A model generated the notes under the pieces. It made no database searches. It was not told where the DNA came from and saw nothing but the letters and a program-made list of their open reading frames with translations. The position numbers and the translations under genes were made by a program. Shown here piece by piece: positions 1 through 7,628 of a stretch of 64,000 bases of DNA; position 1 is the first letter of the stretch; each line of letters starts with the position of its first letter. The DNA comes from CAVPDE01 sp964580575 (GTDB taxonomy: Bacteria > Desulfobacterota > DSM-4660 > Desulfatiglandales > HGW-15): the NCBI GenBank assembly GCA_964580575.1, contig CAZOLJ010000005.1:31355-95354 (forward strand), written 5' to 3'.

Positions 1-1
1 C

Positions 2-1453
2 CAGCTTCGGCCCGGAACCGACGCGGCTCTGGCCATGGGTTTTCACCATGTGATCCTCGATGAAGAGCTCTATGACAAGGAGTTCGTTGCGAACCACATC
101 CATGGATGGGACGCTTTCCAGGAAAGGGTGAAGCAGTATCCTCCGGAGCGGGTTCAGGAAATCACCTGGGTGGACAAGGATCTGATCAGAAAGGCGGCAA
201 GATTGTATGCCACCACCAAGCCGGCCTGCATTCACTGGGGTGTCCCGACCGAGCAGAACAACAACTGTGCCGACTGCACGCGCATCATGACCGGCTTGAT
301 GGCTGCGACGGGCAATTTGGATGCTCCCGGAGGGAACGTCCTGTACGTGAACCCTCCCACACGGACGGTGGCCGAATTTGCCCGGCACAAGGAACTCTCT
401 CCGGCACAGCGTGCCAAGCGGTTGGGCGGCGAACAGTTCAAACTCGGCGCCCGCGTGGCCTTTATCAACCCCAAGAAAGCCTGGGACGCCATTTTGACCG
501 GGAAACCTTATCCCCTCAAAGCGGGTCTGTTGTGCGGCACCAACCCGGTCATCACGCGAGCCAATGCCAAGGAAGCCTATGCAGCACTCCAAAAACTGGA
601 GTTCCTGGCGGTCATCGACTTCTTTATGACTCCCACGGCGGAGCTGGCGGACATCTTTCTGCCTGCCGGCACATGGCTTGAACAAAATCACGTGGCCGAC
701 AACTGGAAGAGACACGGTTTTGCGCTCGCCCGGCAGAAGTGCGTGGAGATCGGGGAAGCCTGGCAGGACCACAAGATCCTCATGGAACTCGGAAAGAAAA
801 TGGGGCAGGAGTGGTGGAACACGGTGGAAGAGGCGCTCGATTATTTGCTGGAGCCCGCAGGACTGAACTGGGAACAGTTCAAAGAGAAGGGCTACATCCA
901 GGGAGAGATGGTCTATTACAAGTACAAAGAAAGGGGTTTTTCCACCCCCACAGGGAAAGTGGAGCTCCTTTCCACCACTCTGGAAAAATGGGGGTATGAT
1001 CCTGTGCCCAAGTACACGGAAATCCCGGAAAGCCCGGTTTCGCGCCCCGATCTTGCGGAGCGGTTCCCTTACATCCTGAACGCCGGCCTCAGAACTCCCA
1101 CCTTTTTCCACTCCGCGAACCGGATGATCCCGTGGCTCCGGGAGATACGGCCCGATCCGATCGTCGAGATCCACCCGCAGACGGCAGAAAAGCATGGCAT
1201 TGAGGATGGAGCCTGGGTCTGGATCGAGTCCCCGAGAGGACGCATCAAGGAGCGGGCAAAGCTGAATGACGGGATTGACCCCCGAGTGATCGTTGCAGAG
1301 CACGGGTGGTGGTTTCCGGAGATCAAGACCCCGGACCACGGCTGGGACCTGTCGAATGTCAATCTCCTGACCGACAATGCTTATGAGACACTGGATCCAG
1401 CCATTGGGTCCACGAATCTCAGGGTCTGTCTGTGCAGCATCGAACGGGCCTAA
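2..1453 (+). CDS. Molybdopterin oxidoreductase catalytic subunit, C-terminal part (5' end outside window)
   Basis: The reading frame is open from base 2, so the N-terminus (with the first [4Fe-4S] site and the Mo ligand) lies upstream. Visible parts are the DMSO-reductase-family core, with LRPGTDAALAM at the very edge, an EQNNNCADC segment, LLCGTNPVITRANAKE and a LPAGTWLEQN stretch. The last ~120 residues form the molydopterin-dinucleotide-binding domain (NAGLRTPTFFHSANR, then VEIHPQTAEKHGIEDG). Family knowledge: such subunits reduce or oxidise small anions, sulfur compounds or organic substrates, paired with a four-cluster ferredoxin subunit. The ferredoxin gene sits 437 bp downstream on the same strand, which fits a PhsAB/PsrAB/DmsAB-like enzyme. 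Substrate cannot be read from this fragment, and whether the missing Mo ligand is Cys, Sec or Ser is unknown. Confidence 0.93.
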   Translation, partial: QLRPGTDAALAMGFHHVILDEELYDKEFVANHIHGWDAFQERVKQYPPERVQEITWVDKDLIRKAARLYATTKPACIHWGVPTEQNNNCADCTRIMTGLMAATGNLDAPGGNVLYVNPPTRTVAEFARHKELSPAQRAKRLGGEQFKLGARVAFINPKKAWDAILTGKPYPLKAGLLCGTNPVITRANAKEAYAALQKLEFLAVIDFFMTPTAELADIFLPAGTWLEQNHVADNWKRHGFALARQKCVEIGEAWQDHKILMELGKKMGQEWWNTVEEALDYLLEPAGLNWEQFKEKGYIQGEMVYYKYKERGFSTPTGKVELLSTTLEKWGYDPVPKYTEIPESPVSRPDLAERFPYILNAGLRTPTFFHSANRMIPWLREIRPDPIVEIHPQTAEKHGIEDGAWVWIESPRGRIKERAKLNDGIDPRVIVAEHGWWFPEIKTPDHGWDLSNVNLLTDNAYETLDPAIGSTNLRVCLCSIERA

Positions 1454-1490
1454 AGGCGGGCACGGCGGTATCCCCGGGTTGGATCCGGAA

Positions 1491-1859
1491 ATGACGGTGA
1501 GTTCGGCGAAAAAAACAGCAAGGACCTGGACAGATCCCAAGACAGGTCTGGAATGGCAAAGGGAGTCCCCCGGGGGGATGACCTGGAACGAAGCGCAGGC
1601 TTATGCAAGCGGCCTTTCCCTGGCGGGGAAGCACGACTGGCGGTTGCCCGCCCTGGCAGAACTGGAATCTCTTCTCGACAGAACCCGGTACCGTCCGGTC
1701 ATGCGGGAAGAAGTCCCTTTTAGGGATGAGGGCTCCTATTGGTCGTCGACCACCTTTGCGGTTCACACGAACAGCGCTTGGATGGTGATGTTCGACGGGG
1801 CCTATCTCCTGAGCTACTCCAAGAACAACCTCTACTCTGTCCGCTGTGTGCGGGGATAG
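1491..1859 (+). CDS. DUF1566 (Lcl-like C-terminal domain) protein
   Basis: A 122-residue protein that is essentially one DUF1566/Lcl_C domain. It has the family hallmarks TWTDPKTGLEWQ near the N-terminus, DWRLPALAELESLLD in the middle, YWSSTTFA and a final SVRCVRG. Family knowledge: Lcl-type domains are usually secreted adhesin or ligand-binding modules, but no signal peptide is visible here. I placed the start at the ATG at 1491 because the longer open frame overlaps the end of the oxidoreductase gene and that extension has no domain-like content. The ribosome binding site is weak (GGA at 1487). The gene lies between the catalytic and ferredoxin subunits, so it is probably co-transcribed with them, but its role there is unknown. 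Confidence 0.75.
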   Translation: MTVSSAKKTARTWTDPKTGLEWQRESPGGMTWNEAQAYASGLSLAGKHDWRLPALAELESLLDRTRYRPVMREEVPFRDEGSYWSSTTFAVHTNSAWMVMFDGAYLLSYSKNNLYSVRCVRG

Positions 1860-1889
1860 GGAGAGTTAAAGATTTTCAGGAGGATATCC

Positions 1890-2357
1890 ATGGAAAAGAG
1901 GTTCTTAATGATCTTTCAGAAGGACTGTATGGGGTGTCATGCTTGCGAAGTGGCATGCAAGCAAGAGCACAACCTGGGGGTCGGCCCACGCCTGATCAGG
2001 GTCATCGAGAGATCCCCCCACTTCTTTCCGGTCTATTGCCACCACTGCACCAAGGCTCCTTGCAGGGCGGCGTGCCCTGCACATGCCATTTTCCGCAACG
2101 AGCAAGGCATCGTGCTGATCAAGGAAGAGAACTGCATCGGGTGCCGGGCGTGTGTGGAAGCATGCCCCTTCGGTGCCATGCAATTCGAAGAGGAGCGGGA
2201 GGTTGCGGTCAAATGCGACCTGTGCATTGATAGCGTCGGGACCGGCGAGCTGACCGCGTGCGCCAAGGCCTGCCCCACGCGCTGCATCTCCTTGGGTGGC
2301 GCCAAGGCAGTGAATGAGAGAATCGAAGAGACCATCCAGCAGAGGGTGAGAGCGTAG
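1890..2357 (+). CDS. Four-cluster 4Fe-4S ferredoxin subunit (DmsB/PhsB/PsrB type)
   Basis: 155 residues with four cysteine clusters in the order typical of the electron-transfer subunit of Mo-bisPGD oxidoreductases: CMGCHACEVAC near residue 14, CHHCTKAPCRAACP near 50, CIGCRACVEACP near 82, and a split CDLC...CAKACP near 110-130. It would carry electrons between the catalytic subunit encoded upstream and a membrane partner or soluble carrier. No Tat signal or membrane segment is present, and no obvious membrane-anchor gene follows. The start is fixed by a strong AGGAGG at 1878-1883 ahead of the ATG. The same-strand spacing suggests an operon with the upstream oxidoreductase. Confidence 0.93.
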   Translation: MEKRFLMIFQKDCMGCHACEVACKQEHNLGVGPRLIRVIERSPHFFPVYCHHCTKAPCRAACPAHAIFRNEQGIVLIKEENCIGCRACVEACPFGAMQFEEEREVAVKCDLCIDSVGTGELTACAKACPTRCISLGGAKAVNERIEETIQQRVRA

Positions 2358-2419
2358 GACCCCTTGGCTGCTTGGACGCCTGCCGAGGCGCGGTGAAAAG
2401 CACCGAGGAGGGACCGGAA

Positions 2420-3514
2420 ATGCACGATCCAAAGACTCTGATCAGACAGGTTCAGCACAACTGCAACCTCTCGGACTGCCGGTATGCCGGGACCTATTCA
2501 GTGTGCGGGCTGGCCCTGAGGCTGCGCGATCTCTACAAGTGGGAGAAGGGGCTGGAGCCATGGGTGGAAGAGGACTCCTCGGTGGTCCTGGAATGGATCG
2601 GAGAAAAAGAAGAGGAGTGGGACAAGCTGGAAGGGCAGGAATTCGCGGGAATCACGGTGGCCGGAAAAGCCTTTGATCCCTTTGACGCGGAAGGGCTGAA
2701 CGCAGTTGTGGCACCTCATGGTCTTTTCTACGGCGCCGGCTATGTTCAAGGGCTCAAACCCAGCTTTTTGCTCGCCGAGCTTGTGGAAACGAGAGAGGTG
2801 GAGGGTTTACCGGTCTACGTCCTCGGCAGGGAGCATGCCAGAGACCTCCTCACCGTGCCTGCCTTGTCTCAAGGGAACTCCATCCTGATTCGAAAGGAAT
2901 CGGCAAAAGTCTTTCTCTGGAATCTGATTTTCTTTCTGAAGAAATCCTCAAGGGACGCTTTGCGGTTTGCCCTGGAGACCTATGGAGTACCGGATCACCA
3001 TCCCCAAGCGCTCAAGGAGAGCTTTCAAAGGATCTGTGAAGACGAGGTGGAGACCTACATCTACCACGAACTGGGAGAATTGAAGGACACGGCTTTCGAT
3101 CGAGAGGTGTGGCGGGACATCGTAGCCGCTTTCCCCCATTCGGTCATTGAATTCTTTGTTCGCGCTGTCAAAGACATACTGGCGGACACCAATGAATACG
3201 GCAAGCTGAGCTACATTATCCGGGGAAAAAAGTCGGCCTCTTTGGCCCTTTACGCCGCGTTTCTCGACGGTTTGAGAAGGCTGCTGTTCCCGGAGCTTGC
3301 CGAAGCGTTCAAGACATTCCAATCGACGCATCAGTGGCAGTTTGTAGAGAAGGCGAGGTGGAGCGGGTATTGCGCGGCGCGAGCGCACGCAGAGGCGATC
3401 ACAGAGATTTACAGGAGAGGAAAGGAGGATAGGGCTTGGGTCGCCAAGGAGATCGAGAAAACCGTTCTCGGACCCCTGGGCCTCCTCAAATGGAAAAGCG
3501 AAGCAGAGGCATAG
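2420..3514 (+). CDS. Conserved hypothetical protein next to Mo-oxidoreductase genes
   Basis: 364 residues, not assigned to a characterised family. The N-terminal ~60 residues hold two cysteines spaced CNLSDC and a third in YSVCGLAL, a possible metal or cluster site. The rest is largely helical, with several tryptophans and a KKSSRDALRFALETYGV segment. No signal peptide or clear membrane segment is seen. I chose ATG 2420 because GAGGAGGGA at 2405-2413 gives ideal spacing; the upstream in-frame extension lies before this site. It follows the ferredoxin subunit by 62 bp and is probably part of the same operon. A role in assembling or partnering the oxidoreductase is only inferred from position. 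Confidence 0.7.
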   Translation: MHDPKTLIRQVQHNCNLSDCRYAGTYSVCGLALRLRDLYKWEKGLEPWVEEDSSVVLEWIGEKEEEWDKLEGQEFAGITVAGKAFDPFDAEGLNAVVAPHGLFYGAGYVQGLKPSFLLAELVETREVEGLPVYVLGREHARDLLTVPALSQGNSILIRKESAKVFLWNLIFFLKKSSRDALRFALETYGVPDHHPQALKESFQRICEDEVETYIYHELGELKDTAFDREVWRDIVAAFPHSVIEFFVRAVKDILADTNEYGKLSYIIRGKKSASLALYAAFLDGLRRLLFPELAEAFKTFQSTHQWQFVEKARWSGYCAARAHAEAITEIYRRGKEDRAWVAKEIEKTVLGPLGLLKWKSEAEA

Positions 3515-3576
3515 AGAGGGGTTATAAAAACTCTGCAAGCAGGCCGATCGAAGACGCTCAGGTGAAGGGTTCACTT

Positions 3577-3648
3577 CAGTGACGATCGACGAGTAACACG
3601 TCACGAGAAAACACCGACTTGTCACTCAGTACTCGTCACTTGTCACTA
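3577..3648. repeat. Intergenic word-repeat hairpin, family A (GTGACGAGTAAC type)
   Basis: The left half is made of degenerate copies of a GTGACGAG(T) word. The right half carries the complementary CTTGTCACT/ACTCGTCAC words, so the element can fold on itself. Related elements lie at 13294-13369 and 51271-51329. This copy lies between the end of the 2420-3514 gene and converging minus-strand sequence, so it could act as a transcription terminator. Confidence 0.6.
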
Positions 3649-3653
3649 GACTC

Positions 3654-3809
3654 TCAGGTTCCTTTGAACCACGTGGCCAGGATGGGGAAGTCAATCACGA
3701 GCGCAAGGCCGACAACATCGATGACACAGGAGGGCCACGCGGCCCGGTCAATGTCCTTCAGGGTCACTTCCGGCGGGCTGGTCGCCTTTGTGAAGAAGAT
3801 CTCTCGCGT
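3654..3809 (-). pseudogene. Remnant of a TRAP transporter large permease (DctM-like) C-terminus
   Basis: Reading the minus strand directly after the TAG stop of the EF-hand gene, the same frame continues for about 51 codons to a TGA at 3654-3656. The peptide contains KATSPPEVTLKDIDRA, then VVGLALVIDFPILATWF. This resembles the last helix region of TRAP-type DctM permeases, whose C-termini typically read like APPEVTLGDIYRAV...GLALV..FP.IATWLP. There is no start codon and the other ~370 residues are missing, so it is a relic. A deletion appears to have joined it to the EF-hand gene. The identification rests on my recall of the family C-terminus. Confidence 0.5.
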
Positions 3810-4109
3810 CTAGTCCTTGTGCTTCAGTCCGTAAGCGGCTTTGAACTTATGCCATTCGTCGTGGTCAAGGGACTTGTCTTTGTTTAAGTCAATGGCCTCG
3901 AAGACCTGCGGGGTAGCCTGGGGGAAATGGGCCTTGAACTCCTCCCAGTTCACCTTGCGATCCTTGTCCTTGTCCATGTTCGGGAAATGGGCGTTGTAGC
4001 TCTCCGCATTGGGAATATCCGTTTTTTGCGGCTTTTGCTCAGCGCTGAACCCAAAAAGAATTCCGGTGAGCGCAAACAGGGCCAGAACCATCGCTACTCT
4101 CTTCATCAT
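3810..4109 (-). CDS. Secreted EF-hand domain protein
   Basis: 99 residues. The N-terminus (MMKRVAMVLALFALTGILFG) is a signal peptide or membrane anchor. Two EF-hand loops follow: residues 46-57 (D46, D48, D50, N54, E57) and 74-85 (D74, N76, D78, S80, E85). Family knowledge: such loops bind Ca2+, so this is probably a small exported calcium-binding protein of unknown partner. I chose the ATG at 4109 because AGGAGG (minus strand, complement of 4114-4119) precedes it at normal spacing; the upstream extension has no SD. It ends in TAG at 3810-3812, immediately followed in frame by a TRAP permease remnant, suggesting a deletion junction just beyond its 3' end. Confidence 0.8.
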   Translation of the reverse strand: MMKRVAMVLALFALTGILFGFSAEQKPQKTDIPNAESYNAHFPNMDKDKDRKVNWEEFKAHFPQATPQVFEAIDLNKDKSLDHDEWHKFKAAYGLKHKD

Positions 4110-4472
4110 CACCAACCTCCTGTCAAGGAATCTCGAAAAACGACTCAAAACGTGGACTAATTTAACAAGCATTCCGGGCTCGTCAAGAAGGGCAGGAAAT
4201 GAAAAAGAGAGAATATCATTTGAAAATCCCGCCTAAGAGGTACTAAACTCTATTGTCGGCGCTCGGATTAAATCCGTACAGGTGCTCAGCGAAAGCAAGG
4301 AGAAAAGGATTATATCAAGATGTTTGAAGTCAACAAGGATGTTAGGGGGATTGAAATCAGATTCTGGCGGGTTGCCCCCTTGGATCTGAGCGTTTTTGAG
4401 CAACCTGCGACTTGAGTCATTTTCACCACTTTGCTGGCCGCGTAAGCGGAGTTCTGCACAGGGAGATGGTCG
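4110..4472. other. Intergenic stretch between divergent genes
   Basis: About 360 bp between the divergent EF-hand gene and the small gene at 4473. Apart from one arm of the family I repeat at 4382-4407 I see no gene, RNA or convincing promoter. A 31-codon ORF starting near 4320 runs through the repeat and is not supported. Confidence 0.5.
4382..4407. repeat. Single arm of family I repeat (CGTTTTTGAGCAACCTG)
   Basis: GGATCTGAGCGTTTTTGAGCAACCTG matches the right arm of the complete inverted-repeat element at 49770-49894, and a similar half-element at 13384-13407. No matching left arm (CAGGTTGCTGAAAA-like) is seen nearby, so this is a solo arm. Confidence 0.65.
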
Positions 4473-4727
4473 ATGAAGTATTACATCTACTTTGACCGGT
4501 ACCGGCGTCCCAAGAAGGCCGTCGGCGAAAAGGAACTGAAGGAAAAGTATGGAAATGATCCTGGGAATCTCCTGCAAGTGATGGATGAGGAGCACGGGAT
4601 GAACGGGCATGTGGGCATTCTCAGCTTTGAGACAGAGAAGGAACTGATGGAGTATTTTGAGAAAACCGGGGAAGAGATCATCGGTTTTTACGAGTGTCGG
4701 GAGGAGAGCCGTCCCTACAATTTCTAG
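4473..4727 (+). CDS. Small hypothetical protein, 84 aa
   Basis: An 84-residue acidic soluble protein starting MKYYIYFDRYRRPKKAVGE, with no domain I recognise. The start follows a GGGAG at 4461-4465 at good spacing. The aromatic-rich beginning and the charged helix KEKELMEYF-like stretch near residue 55 look like a compact fold rather than a random frame. It heads a run of small same-strand genes (4473-6777). No signal peptide, membrane segment or metal motif is visible. Function unknown. Confidence 0.6.
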   Translation: MKYYIYFDRYRRPKKAVGEKELKEKYGNDPGNLLQVMDEEHGMNGHVGILSFETEKELMEYFEKTGEEIIGFYECREESRPYNF

Positions 4728-4760
4728 AAACGACTCCGCTGCGAAGAAGGATTCCCGCTC

Positions 4761-4955
4761 ATGCTGGAGCCCCTGGGAAGGATTCCATGGAGAAAACAGA
4801 TCCGATTCTACGGGATTCTCATTGGAGTCTGTTTGATTGTGGCGGCGGGAATCAACGCCCTGATGGATCAGGGGCGACAAGACAGTGGAGAGAGTGAGTC
4901 TCTCAGAAGCTTGAAGTCGGAACTGGAACAATACAGAAGGCTTACGAGAACATGA
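4761..4955 (+). CDS. Small putative membrane protein, 64 aa
   Basis: A 64-residue ORF with one hydrophobic segment (FYGILIGVCLIVAAGINAL, about residues 17-35), flanked by basic residues before and a polar, charged tail after (SLRSLKSELEQYRRL). This suggests a single-pass inner-membrane peptide with a short coiled-coil-like tail. GAAGAAGGA at about 4744-4752 can serve as ribosome binding site. It sits 33 bp after the previous gene and 13 bp before the next, consistent with co-transcription. No family recognised; it could still be a chance ORF. Confidence 0.45.
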   Translation: MLEPLGRIPWRKQIRFYGILIGVCLIVAAGINALMDQGRQDSGESESLRSLKSELEQYRRLTRT

Positions 4956-4968
4956 AAGGCAAGAAACC

Positions 4969-5310
4969 GTGAGCAAACCGACACCGTCTCCAAAAAGGAA
5001 AAAGAAGAAGGCTTCCGGAAGCAAAGGCCTTGACGATGAGGTTACGGGGATTTTGCGCCATCGCGGTCATTACGTGGTTATCGATACGGATTCGGATTAC
5101 CTCTATGTTGGGAAACTCCTTGGAGTGCACGGCCCATTCATCACCCTCGGAGAGGCAGACGTCCATGACCGCCGGGAGAGCTCTTCTATGAACGAGAAGT
5201 ATGTCCTGGAATCCAAGAGATACGGCATTAGGAGCAACCGCAGGGAGGTGCACCTTCGGTTTCAAAGGATGGTGAGCTACTCTCTGCTTGAGGATGTGAT
5301 CGATTATTGA
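4969..5310 (+). CDS. Hypothetical protein, 113 aa
   Basis: Begins with GTG at 4969, followed by a strongly basic N-terminus (PSPKRKKKKASGSKG). A likely beta-rich domain follows (EVTGILRHRGHYVVIDTD, YLYVGKLLGVHGPFITLGE). The basic tail followed by a small beta fold might suit nucleic-acid binding, but this is inference only. Its TGA stop (5308-5310) overlaps a TTG from which the next frame could also begin. I do not recognise a named family. Confidence 0.65.
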   Translation: MSKPTPSPKRKKKKASGSKGLDDEVTGILRHRGHYVVIDTDSDYLYVGKLLGVHGPFITLGEADVHDRRESSSMNEKYVLESKRYGIRSNRREVHLRFQRMVSYSLLEDVIDY

Positions 5311-5327
5311 GAGATAGCTTTCTTGCC

Positions 5328-5885
5328 ATGGCTCAAGTTCTGCTTCGCTTCTATGAAGAACTCAATGACTATCTGCCGCCCGGTAAAAGGAAAAGGGACT
5401 TGGAGGTCCCTTTAAGCGGGAAAGAGACCGTCCGGGAGATCATTGAAAAGTTCGGAGTGCCGCCGGGGGAGGTGGATCTGGTGCTCGTCAATGCAAGGTC
5501 CGAGGATCTCGACTCTGTCTTGGCGGAAGGGGACAGGATCAGCGTCTACCCTGTTTTCGAAAGATTTGACATTGAGGAGGTCAGCCGCATCAGGCGGAAA
5601 CCGCTCCGGAATCTTAGATTCATCGTCGATGCTGATCTGAAAGCGGTGGCCCAATCTCTTGAGAGTCTGGGTTTGGATGTTTTTTTCCGAGAGAATCTCG
5701 AGAGAGAGGAAATCCTTCGGGCTGCCAAGGAGGAACGCAGAATCCTCCTGACTCGGCAGGGAGATCTTCCGGGATCGCGAGAGTTCGATGGCATGATCGT
5801 TTTGAAGCCGGGATCCCTTCGCGAGCAGGTCAAGCAGGTTATTGATGCGCTGGACCTCAGAATTGAGCTGGCGCAGAAGAGCTAA
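5328..5885 (+). CDS. MoaD/ThiS-like domain fused to Mut7-C RNase-like domain, zinc ribbon missing
   Basis: 185 residues. Residues 1-80 form a ubiquitin-like (ThiS/MoaD) module typical of Mut7-C ubiquitin: MAQVLLRFYEELNDYLPPGK and VLVNARSEDLDSVLAEGDRI. From about residue 95 comes a Mut7-C (PIN-like RNase) core: LRFIVDADLKAVAQSLESLG, then RRILLTRQGDL and a C-terminal helix. Most Mut7-C proteins continue into a RCxxCN...C..C zinc ribbon; here the frame ends at LAQKS with a genuine TAA just before where it would start. I chose ATG 5328 because the family starts here; TTG 5307 is an alternative. It lies 1 bp upstream of the next gene, so the two are probably translationally coupled. Confidence 0.75.
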   Translation: MAQVLLRFYEELNDYLPPGKRKRDLEVPLSGKETVREIIEKFGVPPGEVDLVLVNARSEDLDSVLAEGDRISVYPVFERFDIEEVSRIRRKPLRNLRFIVDADLKAVAQSLESLGLDVFFRENLEREEILRAAKEERRILLTRQGDLPGSREFDGMIVLKPGSLREQVKQVIDALDLRIELAQKS

Positions 5886-5886
5886 C

Positions 5887-6777
5887 ATGAGCGAAATAAG
5901 CAAGAAGAGGCTTCACAAGAGCGAAGGGGCTTCGTGGATTGAAGAAGTGGTCCGCGACTTTCTCGTCCTCTCACCAGAGAACACGCTCAGGAATCAGGAA
6001 AAGGATCGGGCTTTTGAGCAGGTGATCGTCGGGTTCTCAAGGGGAGAGGATCCTTTGTATGATGCGTACAAAGAGCTTGTAGGACCTTTTCACTGGACAC
6101 CCTTGGAGATCTTCGCCAGGACTTTTCCAAAACTTGCAATGACAGCCGGCGAACTCACGGTGATCGCCTGGGTTGTGGCTCACAACCCCCTCACGAAAGA
6201 GGACAACCGGCGAGAAAGCTTTTATCCTTCCGAGCGATGGGCGAGGGCTCGAATTTTCGGGGAAGAGGTCAACGAGAAACTGAGAAGACACGTGGTCGCG
6301 GCACTTGGGAGCGAGGGCTTTGCCGCCGTTGCTCCTGCGCTCTCGCCCCATTGGGAGCGGAAGCTCTCCGAGAGATATGTCTTCGCGTCAACCTGGTCGG
6401 AGCGCCACGCGGCGTATGCTTCGGGATTGGGCACCTTCGGGCTGTGCGACGGCCTGATCACGCCCCTCGGGAAGGCGGTTCGGGTGGGTTCCGTGATCGC
6501 TCGCATCCGGATTCCGCCCACGTCTCGGCCCTACAAAGACCACCAGGCGTACTGCCTGTTCCATTCCAGAGGCATCTGCAAAAAATGTGTCACCCGCTGC
6601 CCGGTGGGAGCCCTGAGCGAGGCGGGACACGACAAGAAGAAATGCCGGAGCCACGTGCGCCCTGTCACAGAGGAGTATGTAAAAGCCCACTACGGGTTCG
6701 ACGGGTACGGCTGCGGCCTGTGCCAGACCGGCGTGCCCTGCGAATCCAAGATCCCGCTGCCTCCCGAGGGTCAGTAA
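5887..6777 (+). CDS. 4Fe-4S protein related to epoxyqueuosine reductase/reductive dehalogenase folds
   Basis: 296 residues. The middle region (STWSERHAAYASGLGTFGLC, then VRVGSVIARIRI) resembles the QueG/reductive-dehalogenase-like fold. Near the C-terminus two cysteine groups appear: GICKKCVTRCPVGAL and GCGLCQTGVPCE, enough for two [4Fe-4S] clusters. Family knowledge: QueG reduces epoxyqueuosine in tRNA using cobalamin and two clusters, but this protein differs at both ends and is more likely one of the uncharacterised iron-sulfur relatives common in anaerobes. The start ATG 5887 follows the Mut7-C stop directly. The longer upstream frame overlaps that gene and is rejected. The gene ends just before the family B repeat. 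Confidence 0.75.
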   Translation: MSEISKKRLHKSEGASWIEEVVRDFLVLSPENTLRNQEKDRAFEQVIVGFSRGEDPLYDAYKELVGPFHWTPLEIFARTFPKLAMTAGELTVIAWVVAHNPLTKEDNRRESFYPSERWARARIFGEEVNEKLRRHVVAALGSEGFAAVAPALSPHWERKLSERYVFASTWSERHAAYASGLGTFGLCDGLITPLGKAVRVGSVIARIRIPPTSRPYKDHQAYCLFHSRGICKKCVTRCPVGALSEAGHDKKKCRSHVRPVTEEYVKAHYGFDGYGCGLCQTGVPCESKIPLPPEGQ

Positions 6778-6778
6778 A

Positions 6779-6856
6779 CAGTATGTAGTAAGCAGTAAGC
6801 AGAAATCAGCAGGCAGTTCTCTTTCTGTCTACTTCATACTGCCTACTGCGTACTTT
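6779..6856. repeat. Intergenic word-repeat hairpin, family B (GTAAGCAGTA type)
   Basis: Left half: repeated GTAGTAAGCAGTAAGCAG words. Right half: complementary TCTACTTCATACTGCCTACTGCGTACT words. It sits between two convergent genes and may be a bidirectional terminator. The right arm also supplies the last codons and the TAG stop of the minus-strand DUF928 gene, so the repeat has entered coding sequence. Confidence 0.65.
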
Positions 6857-7628
6857 CCTTGAGATCGAATTCGGCCGCCTCGTTCAATCCCACCTGATCC
6901 AGCAAGGCTGCGCGCTGTTTTCGCAGGGAGAGATCTTTGGGCGCCGCGTCGATCCTCTCCGACACTCCCGCCAGCGCATCGTACCACAGGCCCTCTTCCG
7001 CGAGCACAAACGGCTGTCTGCCTTTCGGCGCTTGGTTGAGCCTGGCCGATAAATCAGGAGAGGCGGAAACGACCTCGATCATGCCGCCGGAGATAATGTC
7101 CCTGGAGCGGCGATCGGGGTCGGTAATCACGGCCACAAACCATTTGTAGAGAACGTTCGGCCGGAGTTGAACCCCGTGGTCGGCCAGGCGGATGCACTGG
7201 ATGCCGGCTTTTCCCAGGGGTTTCAACCGTGCCTCCAAGAGCGGCTTGACCGCATCCTTTTCTGTAAGGGTGAATTCAATGGGTTGGGTGGGCTTTTTGG
7301 AAATGAACCAGTACAGACGCGGCTGGCTCTGAAGGGTGAGGCCTACATGGTCGGGGACCAGCACGGAAAGGGAAACGTGAGCTTCCAGGGATGCGCCTCG
7401 TGTTCCCCCGCCCACGCGGCCGCCCGGGGAACCTCGGAGCGGTGGTTTGTAAACAGGCGTGCTGTCGGCCGTGCTCACTTTCTTCTGGTCTGCGCCGGTT
7501 CCGGGAGACGCAGTCGCTTTTTCCTTGTCGGCGGCCGTGCCTTGAGCGCAGACCGTGCTCGAAGAGAAAACCATCAACGCGGCCACCGCCAAGAGGACAA
7601 TGAGAAACCTTCCTTTTCGCCGATTCAT
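6843..7628 (-). CDS. DUF928 domain protein, exported
   Basis: 261 residues with a signal peptide (LIVLLAVAALMVFSSSTVCAQ). A low-complexity linker follows, then a DUF928 domain starting at YKPPLRGSPGGRVGGGTRG (about residue 59) and running through LSVLVPDHVGLTLQSQPRLY and WFISKKP. Family knowledge: DUF928 proteins, best known from cyanobacteria, are exported and uncharacterised, and often sit beside CHASE2 sensor genes. The same is true here, because its ATG overlaps the stop of the CHASE2 cyclase by 4 bp. The final residues KESTQ and the stop codon are read from the family B repeat, so the natural C-terminus may have been replaced. Confidence 0.85.
   Translation of the reverse strand: MNRRKGRFLIVLLAVAALMVFSSSTVCAQGTAADKEKATASPGTGADQKKVSTADSTPVYKPPLRGSPGGRVGGGTRGASLEAHVSLSVLVPDHVGLTLQSQPRLYWFISKKPTQPIEFTLTEKDAVKPLLEARLKPLGKAGIQCIRLADHGVQLRPNVLYKWFVAVITDPDRRSRDIISGGMIEVVSASPDLSARLNQAPKGRQPFVLAEEGLWYDALAGVSERIDAAPKDLSLRKQRAALLDQVGLNEAAEFDLKESTQ

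Noticed and set aside
4233..5024. 263-codon minus-strand ORF opposite several small plus-strand genes
   Set aside because: Leucine/serine-rich translation without domain, and plus-strand frames have RBSs and plausible proteins.
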